NCBI GenBank assembly: GCA_964384675.1
Contig: CAYLNK010000096.1
Location: forward strand, 1-20,147
Direction of reading: 5' to 3'
Source of the DNA: CAYLNK01 sp964384675
GTDB lineage: Bacteria > Acidobacteriota > Thermoanaerobaculia > UBA5066
Length of the DNA stretch: 20,147 nucleotides
Shown here piece by piece: positions 1 to 6,654 of this stretch. The stretch's first letter is position 1; every line of letters begins with the position of its first letter. The notes beneath the pieces are model-generated. The model saw nothing but the letters and a program-made list of their open reading frames with translations, did not search any database and was not told where the DNA came from. The translations under genes were made by a program, and so were the position numbers.

Positions 1-12
1 GTTGTCGGCCAT
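1..12 (-). CDS. Possible start of a further gene, cut by the window edge
   Basis: An ATG lies 9 bases after the TAA stop of the KS-AT-KS gene on the same strand. It opens Met-Ala-Asp-Asn before the window ends. No Shine-Dalgarno sequence is visible, and only four codons can be seen. The spacing fits the next gene of the same operon. A carrier protein or reductase would be a natural partner for a synthase that lacks these domains, but nothing in four codons supports any identity. Confidence 0.3.
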
Positions 13-21
13 GCGGCGACG

Positions 22-3000
22 TTACCGCACCCCGGCGCCCCGCGCGCGGCGCGCGGGGCCGAGCCCGAACCTCCAGGGGGACGGCGCCGGCTGCCGCTCC
101 GGAGCGCCGTGGGAGACGAGGCGGAGCACGCGCAGCACCACCTCGGTCTCGGCCCGGTCATACCCGGCGACGTCGGCGAGCCAGCGCCGGTTCCGCGCGG
201 CGTCGTCGACGCGGTCGAGTCCACCGGGGATCCGGCGGGTGAGCGTGAGGGCGATCTGCGATCCAAAGCCGGCCGCCAGATGGATCGCGTACGTGACCGG
301 ATAGCGTCCGCCGCGGCTCAGCGTGAGCGGCCCGAGCTCGGGGTCGACCTCCTGGAAGTTGGGCACCGGCGGGACGATCCCGTGCTCGAGGATCTTCACC
401 GCGATGACGTCCTCGATCCCGACGCCCATGGGGTGGCCGGTGAAGCCCTTCGTGTTGGCCATGACGATCTCGCTCGCGGCCGGTCCGAACGTCTGGCGAA
501 GGGCGGTCACCTCCGCCGCGGCGCTGCCGCCCCGGGCGGGTGTGAACGTCTCGTGCGACATGAAGACCGTCGCGGGCGCCATCACGTGGCGGCTCACGCC
601 GAAGCGCCGCTCGGCGGACGTGATCAGGCTGCCCATGGCGCCGGCGATGTGGCTCACGTCGAGACGTGTGCCGTGGAACGCGCTGTTGCGCGTCTCGCTG
701 GCGAGGAGCTCCACGATGCCGCGCATCCCGCGCTCCTCCACGGCGTCCTGGCTCTCCAGGACCAGGGCGCAGGCGCCCATCCCGAGGAGCGTGCCGTGGC
801 GGCGCCGGTCGAACGGCAGCGCGGCCTCCTCCACCTTGTGGTCGGTCGCGGCGGCGCCGGTCGCCAGGAACCCCGCGCCGATCCACGGCAGGAGAGCCTC
901 GCCGGAGGCATCGTCGGCGCCGATCACGACCACGCGGCGGCAGCGGCCGGAGCGGATCCAGTCCTCGGCGATCCCGATCGCGAGCGCGGTGGAGGCGCAG
1001 GCGGAGTTGACCCCGGTGTTCGGTCCGCGCGCGCCGATCAGCTCGGCGAACTGGCTGTGCCCCATCGAGAGCACGCGGAAGAGGAAGCGCCGGTCGAACG
1101 CGTAGGGCTCGCGGGCGAGCGCCTCGCCGAGCTCGGCGCTCCGGCGCTGGATCTCACGGAGCGTCCCCTGGTCCTGCGTGTGGCGGCGCAGGTCCTCGAG
1201 CGACGCGAGCTGGGTGCGACGCGACTCCCATTCGAAGTACCGCCGCATCTCGTCGGCGAAGCGGTCGTACCCCGGAAAGGCGCTCGCGAAGACGACGCCG
1301 GTCTCGTCGCGGAGGGACTCGGGGAGGAGCCAGCGCTCCGGCAGCCACTTGCCCGTCGTGGTCTTCCGGTACGTCTGGACGAGCGGGATCCCCGCCTCGC
1401 GGAGCGCGTCGAGCCCGGCCGCGATGGCGAGCTGCGCCGTGACGTCGAGGGCCTCCACGAGCTTCTCGGGAACGCCGTACTCGGCCGTGAGGTCGAACGG
1501 GCCGGGGCGCCCGGCGAGCTTGATCACCTCGTCGGTGTCCTGGATCGTCTCGAAGCTCCCGCTGCCGTCCTCGGACTTCACGACGCGGGTGACGTTGCGC
1601 GCCGCCATCGCCCGCCGGAAGCGCTCCGGGATGAGGTCGACGAACTGCTCTCCGCGCAGGATCCGCTCGGCGTTCGACGGGTCCATCACCGGCTTCTCGG
1701 CTCCGGGGAGCCCGAGCCCGGTGCCGGTGATGACGATCGAGCCGGAGGGCGCCTCGTTCCGGTCGAGCGCGCGGGGCGAGGAGCCGGAGCCGGACGCCGG
1801 CGCGGTCTCGAGCGCCTGGGCCAGGAGCCGGCGGACGACGTCGAGCGGCAGGGCCTGAGAGGCTGTCACGGTTTCCTCCTCTTCCTCGCGGACGGACGGG
1901 CTCGTGGAGCCCGAGGCGCGTCGCGCCGTGGCCCCGACGTGACCGGCGGCCCAGAGCCCGCAGAGCGCGTGGTTGAACGTCTGGACCTGACCCGGCCGGG
2001 TGTGGTTGGTGAAGAGCGCCACGACGCCGGGCCGGTCCCCGAGGACGTCCTCCACGAAGCCGGTGAGCGCCCTCTTCGGGCCGACCTCGACGAAGGTGCG
2101 GACCCCCTCGGCGTACAGCGTCTCGAGCCCCTTGACCCATTGAACGGGCGCCGCGATCTGCTGGACGAGCAGGTCCTTGATCTCCTCGACGCCGGCCGGG
2201 TAGAGGCCTCCGGTGACGTTGGAGACGATCGGGATCCCGGGAGCCGTCACGTGCAGCCGGTCGAGCACCTTCCGGAGCGGGGCGCTCGCGGGCGCGACGA
2301 TCCGGGTGTGGAACGCGTGGCTCACCTGGATGCGGAGCGCGTTGTAGCCGCGGGAGGTGAACGCCTCGATCGCCTTCTTCACCGCCTCGGTCTCCCCGCC
2401 GATGACGCACTGCGCGAGGCTGTTGACGTTGCAGGCGACGACGTAGCCGTCGATCGTCGCGAGAGTCTCCTCGACGACCGCGAGGGGCGCCATCACCGCC
2501 GCCATCCAGCCGTTGTCCTCGAGGCTCACCCGCGTCATCTCCCGCCCGCGCGCCGCCGAGGCCTCCACGGCGTCGCCGAACGGCAGGACGCCGGTCGTCA
2601 CGAGCGCCCCGTACTCGCCGAGCGAGTGGCCCATCACGTAGTCGGGCGTGAAGCCGTGCTCGCCGAGGAGCTCGGCGAGCGCGACGTCGACCGTGAGCAC
2701 GGCGGGCTGGGTCACGGCCGTCTGCTTGAGCGCCTCCTCGGCCCCCTTCACGGCGTCCGGGTCGGCGGGGTCCGCGAAGAGGATCCCCGTCAGCGGCTTG
2801 CCGAGGAGCGGCGCCATCACGCGGTCGGCCTGGGCGAAGGTCGCCGCGACGGATGGGGAGCGGGCGGCCAGCTCCCTCCCCATGTTGGCGTACTGGCTCC
2901 CCTGGCCGGGGAAGAGGAACGCGATCTTCCCGGCCGCGGGGCCGGTGCCGCGGAAGATCCCCTGGGCCTTCAACGGCCGGAACGTGCCGAGGGACCGGAC

Positions 3001-4683
3001 CGAGAGCGCCTTGAGGGTCTTCTCGAGCCTCTCCTCCAGCTCGGCGCGGCTCCCGAAGTCGATGACCACGCGTTCGTTCTCCGCGAGCGTCGAAGGGTCG
3101 GGCGGGGCGGGCGGCGGGAGAAAGCCGGTCCGCACGCGGGCGAGGAGGGCCTCGACACCGGCCCGCAACCCGTCCACGGTCGGTGCGCCGATCGCGGCGA
3201 CGCCGCGGAGCGGCGGCCGCGGAGACGGAGCCACGGCCTCCGGGACGGAAACCTGCGGCCGCCGGGCGGTCAGCGAGCCCGGTACGTGCTCCTCGAGGAC
3301 GAGGTGGAAATTGGTGCCTCCGAAGCCGTACGCGGAGACGCCCGCGCGCCTCGGCGTGCCGTTTCGCTCCCAAGGGCGGAGCTCCGTCGAGAGGCGGAAC
3401 GGGCCGCTCCCGAAGTCGATGGCCGGGTTCGGCCGCTCGGCGTGGAGGGTCGGCGGCAGGAGCTTCTCGTGGAGCGCGTAGACGGTCTTCAGCAGGCCCG
3501 CGGCGCCGGCGCCCGCCTTCAGGTGGCCGATGTTGCTCTTGGCCGAGCCGAGCGCGATGGTCCCGCGCGGCGCGCCCGAGAAGACCGACGCGAGGCTCTC
3601 CACCTCCACGACGTCCCCCACCCTCGTGCTCGTCCCGTGCGCCTCGACCAGGGTCGCCGTCGCCGGGTCGAGACCCGCGTCGTGCCACGCCCGCTGGATC
3701 GCGAGCACCTGTCCGGCCGGATTCGGCGCCGTGATCCCCTTCCCCTTGCCGTCGCTCGAGCCGCCCACGCCGCGGAGCACGGCGTAGACGCGATCGCCGT
3801 CGCGCTCGGCGTCGGCGAGCCGCTTGAGGAGGAAGACCGCGCTGCCCTCGCCCATCACGAAGCCGTCGGCGCCTTCGCCGAACGGGCGCGTGCCCGTGGC
3901 GGAGAGCGCGCCGATCTTGCAGAACTTCACGAACGAGGAGGCGCCCATGTTGCGGTCGACGCCGCCGGCCAGAACGGTGTCGCAGTGCCGCTCGACGAGG
4001 AGGTCGACGGCGGCGTCGAGGGCGGCGAAGCTGGAGGCGCAGGCGGCATCGGTCGTGAAGCTGGGACCCTTCAGGTCGAGCAGGTTCGCGACGCGACCGG
4101 CGATGATGTTGGCGAGCTCGCCCGGCATCGTGTCCTCGGTGACCGGGGGGAGGTCCTCGCCGACGCGCTGGTGCCAGCCGGAGAGGATCGCGGACCGGAC
4201 GGAGGCGGGGAGGTCCGTGAACGCGCGCACGGAGCCGAGCATCCGGGCGTACTCGGGGAAGGCGATCCGCAGGACCGTCCGGTAGTGGAGCTCGCCTCCC
4301 ATCGCCGCGCCGAGGACGACACCCGTCCTCTCGAGCTCGACCGGGCGCTCCGGGTAGCCGTAGTCTTCGAACGCCTCGGCGGCGATCGTGACGGCCCACT
4401 GCTGGCCCTCGTCCATGGCCGCGGCGACTCTCGGAGGCACGTGGAACCGCTTCCAGTCGAACGAGAAGCCGCGGACCCAGCTGCCGATCTTGCTGTACGT
4501 CTTCCCGGGGGCCTTCGGGTCTGGGTCGTAGTAGTCGGCGGGGCTCCAGCGCTCCTGCGGCACCTCGGTGATGCTGTAGCGACCCTCGCGCACGTTCCGC
4601 CAGAAGGCCGGGGCGTTCGGGGCGTCGGGCAGGATGGCGCCGACCCCCACGATGGCGACGGCGCGTTCGCTCCGGTCGTCCAT
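22..4683 (-). CDS. Type I polyketide/fatty acid synthase-like protein, KS-AT-KS
   Basis: This 1,553-residue protein has three domains. A first ketosynthase spans about residues 7-466, with Cys215 in DAACASS, His349 in EAHGTST and His387 in NIGHLKAG; it looks like KS domains of PUFA/hglE-type synthases. An acyltransferase spans about 585-905, with FPGQGSQ, Ser687 in GHSLGE, and HAFH at 789-792, which in this family goes with malonyl-CoA. A second, divergent ketosynthase spans about 981-1482, with Cys1229 and His1417 but HETFT in place of HGTGT at 1377. Ketoreductase, dehydratase, enoylreductase and carrier domains are not visible, so it must work with partners. The role, decarboxylative C-C condensation of malonyl units, is inferred from the domains. 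The ATG at 4683 was chosen because GAGGAG precedes it by 4 bases; an ATG at 4695 overlapping the previous stop (ATGA) would add Met-Arg-Ser-Ala. It follows the acyl-CoA dehydrogenase gene and is probably cotranscribed. Product unknown. Confidence 0.88.
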   Translation of the reverse strand: MDDRSERAVAIVGVGAILPDAPNAPAFWRNVREGRYSITEVPQERWSPADYYDPDPKAPGKTYSKIGSWVRGFSFDWKRFHVPPRVAAAMDEGQQWAVTIAAEAFEDYGYPERPVELERTGVVLGAAMGGELHYRTVLRIAFPEYARMLGSVRAFTDLPASVRSAILSGWHQRVGEDLPPVTEDTMPGELANIIAGRVANLLDLKGPSFTTDAACASSFAALDAAVDLLVERHCDTVLAGGVDRNMGASSFVKFCKIGALSATGTRPFGEGADGFVMGEGSAVFLLKRLADAERDGDRVYAVLRGVGGSSDGKGKGITAPNPAGQVLAIQRAWHDAGLDPATATLVEAHGTSTRVGDVVEVESLASVFSGAPRGTIALGSAKSNIGHLKAGAGAAGLLKTVYALHEKLLPPTLHAERPNPAIDFGSGPFRLSTELRPWERNGTPRRAGVSAYGFGGTNFHLVLEEHVPGSLTARRPQVSVPEAVAPSPRPPLRGVAAIGAPTVDGLRAGVEALLARVRTGFLPPPAPPDPSTLAENERVVIDFGSRAELEERLEKTLKALSVRSLGTFRPLKAQGIFRGTGPAAGKIAFLFPGQGSQYANMGRELAARSPSVAATFAQADRVMAPLLGKPLTGILFADPADPDAVKGAEEALKQTAVTQPAVLTVDVALAELLGEHGFTPDYVMGHSLGEYGALVTTGVLPFGDAVEASAARGREMTRVSLEDNGWMAAVMAPLAVVEETLATIDGYVVACNVNSLAQCVIGGETEAVKKAIEAFTSRGYNALRIQVSHAFHTRIVAPASAPLRKVLDRLHVTAPGIPIVSNVTGGLYPAGVEEIKDLLVQQIAAPVQWVKGLETLYAEGVRTFVEVGPKRALTGFVEDVLGDRPGVVALFTNHTRPGQVQTFNHALCGLWAAGHVGATARRASGSTSPSVREEEEETVTASQALPLDVVRRLLAQALETAPASGSGSSPRALDRNEAPSGSIVITGTGLGLPGAEKPVMDPSNAERILRGEQFVDLIPERFRRAMAARNVTRVVKSEDGSGSFETIQDTDEVIKLAGRPGPFDLTAEYGVPEKLVEALDVTAQLAIAAGLDALREAGIPLVQTYRKTTTGKWLPERWLLPESLRDETGVVFASAFPGYDRFADEMRRYFEWESRRTQLASLEDLRRHTQDQGTLREIQRRSAELGEALAREPYAFDRRFLFRVLSMGHSQFAELIGARGPNTGVNSACASTALAIGIAEDWIRSGRCRRVVVIGADDASGEALLPWIGAGFLATGAAATDHKVEEAALPFDRRRHGTLLGMGACALVLESQDAVEERGMRGIVELLASETRNSAFHGTRLDVSHIAGAMGSLITSAERRFGVSRHVMAPATVFMSHETFTPARGGSAAAEVTALRQTFGPAASEIVMANTKGFTGHPMGVGIEDVIAVKILEHGIVPPVPNFQEVDPELGPLTLSRGGRYPVTYAIHLAAGFGSQIALTLTRRIPGGLDRVDDAARNRRWLADVAGYDRAETEVVLRVLRLVSHGAPERQPAPSPWRFGLGPARRARGAGVR
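37..59. repeat. Perfect 11-base inverted repeat in the 3' end of the synthase gene
   Basis: Arms 37-47 (GCCCCGCGCGC) and 49-59 are exact reverse complements around one base. A hairpin with a 3-base loop would have 10 G-C pairs. It lies inside the last codons of the KS-AT-KS gene, just before its stop, and has no T-run. It may be chance in such GC-rich coding DNA. Confidence 0.45.
1875..1880 (-). promoter_or_regulatory. Internal Shine-Dalgarno-like site before an in-frame GTG
   Basis: Within the linker between the AT and the second KS, the codons for a run of five Glu (residues 933-937) contain AGGAGG. Five bases later comes an in-frame GTG (1867-1869, Val939). This is a better ribosome binding site than the one at the gene's own start, and could give a separate 615-residue KS protein. 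It may simply be a by-product of Glu codons. Confidence 0.35.
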
Positions 4684-4687
4684 GGCG

Positions 4688-4693
4688 CTCCTC
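4688..4693 (-). promoter_or_regulatory. Ribosome binding site that decides the synthase start
   Basis: GAGGAG lies 4 bases before the ATG at 4683. It overlaps both the TGA stop of the upstream acyl-CoA dehydrogenase gene and a competing ATG at 4695, which has no comparable site upstream. This favours 4683 as the start and suggests translational coupling. Confidence 0.6.
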
Positions 4694-6317
4694 ATGCGGG
4701 GAACGCGGCGTTCAGGCCGCGGGAGACGGTGTCCAGGTCCTCGAGCAGGCCGGCCTGGGCCGCGAGCGCTCCGGCCACTTCCAGCGTCCGGGGCAGGTCG
4801 GGATCGGTCTGCCCGGCTCCGGCTGCCCAGCGGACCCCCTCGCAGGACACCTTCAGCGCCGCCTCGCGGGCGTGCACCCGGGACATCGCGAGGAGGACGT
4901 CGTCGGGCAGCGCGATCGCGGTGGTCCGGCTGGCCGGGAGACGCTCCGCGAAGATCGCGGCCGTCTCGGCGAACGCGATCAGCTCGCCCAGGCGGAAGAG
5001 GACGTGCTGGCTGCGGGTGAGCCGGTCGAGGCGGCAACGCTCCAGAAGGGCGCCGATCGACCGCAGGGCGATGGCGGCGGTGGGAGCGCCGGTGGCGGCC
5101 GGGCCCGACGCGAGGCGCGCCGCCCAGTCGCGGTAGTGGTCGCCGCGGGATTTCAGGTGGAGCTGCCAGCGGTCGCGTGCGATCGTCCACTCCATGATCT
5201 CCGAGGTCCCCTCGTAGATCGTGGTGATCCGGACGTCCCTCTTGATCTTCTCCACCAGGTACTCGCGGGTGTAGCCGTAGCCGCCGAGCGCCTGGATCGC
5301 CGCGTCGGCCGCGAGGTTGCCGGCCTCCGTCGCCAGGTACTTGGCGACGGCCCCCTCGGTCGCGAGGTCGGGCTCTCCGGCGTCGATGCGCTCGGCGGTC
5401 CACTCGATGTAGGCGCGCGCGGCCTCGAGCCGGCAGGCGTGAGGGACGATCAGCTTGTGCGTGTAGCCCTGCTTCCGGCTCAGCGGGGCGCCGGCCTGGA
5501 TCCGCTGCTGCGAGTAGCGGATCGCGCGCTCCAGCGCGTCCCAGCCGGCCCCGAGCCCGAACGCGGCCACCATCAGCCGCGTGTAGCCGAAGACGGCCTG
5601 CGCCTGGGCGAGCCCCTGTCCCTCGACATCGCCGATCCGGTGGTCGGCCGGGACCCAGACGTCCTCGAGCGAGAGCGCGGCCGTGTTGCTGGCGCGGATC
5701 CCGTGCTTGTCCTCGGGCTTGCCGGCGGTGAACCCGGGCGTGCCCTTCTCGACCACGAACCAGGTCGGGCCGCCGGGCGCGTTCGCGAGGATCGTGTACA
5801 CGTCGGCGACGCCGCCGTTGCTGATCCACTGCTTGCGGCCGGTGAGCCGGTACCCGGCCTCACCCCCCGCGTCGGTTCCCGGCACCGCCCGCGTCGCCAG
5901 CGCGGCGAGGTCGCTTCCGGCCTGCGGCTCGGTGGCGCCGTACGCCATCAGGAGCCCCTCGTCGGCGAGGCGCCGCATCCAGTACGCCTTCTGCGCCGGC
6001 GTCGCGCCGACGAGGATCGGGTCGGCGCCCAGGCACGTCGCCAGGACGCCGGTGGCGATGCCGAGGTCGATCGAGGCCATCGTCACCGATGTCCGGTAGA
6101 TGTCGTACGCCCCGCCGCCCAGGCCCCCGTGCTCCTCGGGTACGAAGAGCAGGTGCAGGCCGATCTGCGCCGGGTCGTACAGGTCGCGCAGCACCTTCGT
6201 CGGGAACTCGTCGCGAGCGTCGAGCCCCAGGAGGACACCCGGCGTCAGCTCCCGGGAACCGTAATCGCGGAGCGTGGACAGGAGGAGATCGAGTGTCTCG
6301 GCGTCGAGTCTCGGCAT
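4692..6317 (-). CDS. Acyl-CoA dehydrogenase with C-terminal extension
   Basis: This 541-residue FAD-dependent acyl-CoA dehydrogenase would introduce an alpha,beta double bond into an acyl thioester and pass electrons to an electron-transfer flavoprotein. Visible marks are YGATEPQAGSD (126-136, FAD/substrate region), the WISNGG signature (164-169), GGYGYTREY (345-353) and IYEGTSEI (367-374), with Glu369 at the usual catalytic-base position. The family core ends near residue 385; the remaining ~155 residues are a helical-looking extension, as in longer family members. The ATG at 6317 starts the recognisable N-terminus (MPRLDAET); reading further upstream would cross the divergent gene. Its TGA is 8 bases from the start of the KS-AT-KS gene, so the two are probably one operon. 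Whether it serves beta-oxidation or tailors the synthase product cannot be told from the sequence. Confidence 0.9.
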   Translation of the reverse strand: MPRLDAETLDLLLSTLRDYGSRELTPGVLLGLDARDEFPTKVLRDLYDPAQIGLHLLFVPEEHGGLGGGAYDIYRTSVTMASIDLGIATGVLATCLGADPILVGATPAQKAYWMRRLADEGLLMAYGATEPQAGSDLAALATRAVPGTDAGGEAGYRLTGRKQWISNGGVADVYTILANAPGGPTWFVVEKGTPGFTAGKPEDKHGIRASNTAALSLEDVWVPADHRIGDVEGQGLAQAQAVFGYTRLMVAAFGLGAGWDALERAIRYSQQRIQAGAPLSRKQGYTHKLIVPHACRLEAARAYIEWTAERIDAGEPDLATEGAVAKYLATEAGNLAADAAIQALGGYGYTREYLVEKIKRDVRITTIYEGTSEIMEWTIARDRWQLHLKSRGDHYRDWAARLASGPAATGAPTAAIALRSIGALLERCRLDRLTRSQHVLFRLGELIAFAETAAIFAERLPASRTTAIALPDDVLLAMSRVHAREAALKVSCEGVRWAAGAGQTDPDLPRTLEVAGALAAQAGLLEDLDTVSRGLNAAFPA

Positions 6318-6350
6318 CGCTTCCCAGGATTGCTCCGGGGGCCCAGCTGC

Positions 6351-6384
6351 TGCATGAGGCACCTGTATCAGCGCGCCTGATGCA
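6351..6384. promoter_or_regulatory. Imperfect inverted repeat in the divergent promoter region
   Basis: TGCATGAGGC (6351-6360) and GCCTGATGCA (6375-6384) match as an inverted repeat at 9 of 10 positions, with a 14-base spacer. It sits in the 126-base gap between the divergent acyl-CoA dehydrogenase and CxxC/WS-DGAT transcription units. A dimeric repressor binding here could control both. No regulator gene is in the window, and no clear -35/-10 pair was found in the gap. Confidence 0.4.
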
Positions 6385-6443
6385 CGCGCACCAGAGCCTC
6401 CGGCACCGTTCCGTCCTAGCTTCGGGGGCGAGGGGGACTGTTC

Positions 6444-6650
6444 ATGACGGTCGACGATTTCACCCGGCTCGAGCGGGGCGATCTCCTGCCCGAAGGGCGG
6501 GTCACCCGGTGTCCTCTCTGTGGACGGAACGGCGTCGAGCAGCACCTCGAGGACGGCGAGCTCTACTTCCTGCACACCCAGAGCTCCGAGGTCCTCTGCG
6601 ACGGGCTGATCACGGAGCCCACCGACGCCTGCAAGCTCCCGGTCGCCTGA
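6444..6650 (+). CDS. Small CxxC protein of unknown function
   Basis: This 68-residue protein is not recognised as a named family. It has RCPLCGRNG (Cys23 and Cys26), then His34, His44, Cys52 and Cys63, so a single zinc site is plausible, as in zinc-ribbon-like proteins. The N-terminal part is acidic and there is no signal peptide or membrane segment. A purine-rich GAGGGGGA lies about 7 bases before the ATG. Four bases separate its TGA from the WS/DGAT start, which has no Shine-Dalgarno sequence of its own, so WS/DGAT translation is probably coupled to this frame. It could be a small regulatory or accessory partner of the acyltransferase; that is only inference from position. Confidence 0.65.
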   Translation: MTVDDFTRLERGDLLPEGRVTRCPLCGRNGVEQHLEDGELYFLHTQSSEVLCDGLITEPTDACKLPVA

Positions 6651-6654
6651 CCCG

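Noticed and set aside
109..5136. A 1,675-codon open frame on the plus strand opposite the synthase
   Set aside because: It has no recognisable domain and is rich in Arg, Gly, Ala and acidic residues, as expected from the antisense of a high-GC gene. The minus-strand protein has complete catalytic motifs.
4684..5829. N-terminal extension of the synthase frame upstream to 5829
   Set aside because: This part reads through the acyl-CoA dehydrogenase gene in another phase and is an Arg/Pro-rich shadow. The KS domain begins right after the ATG at 4683.
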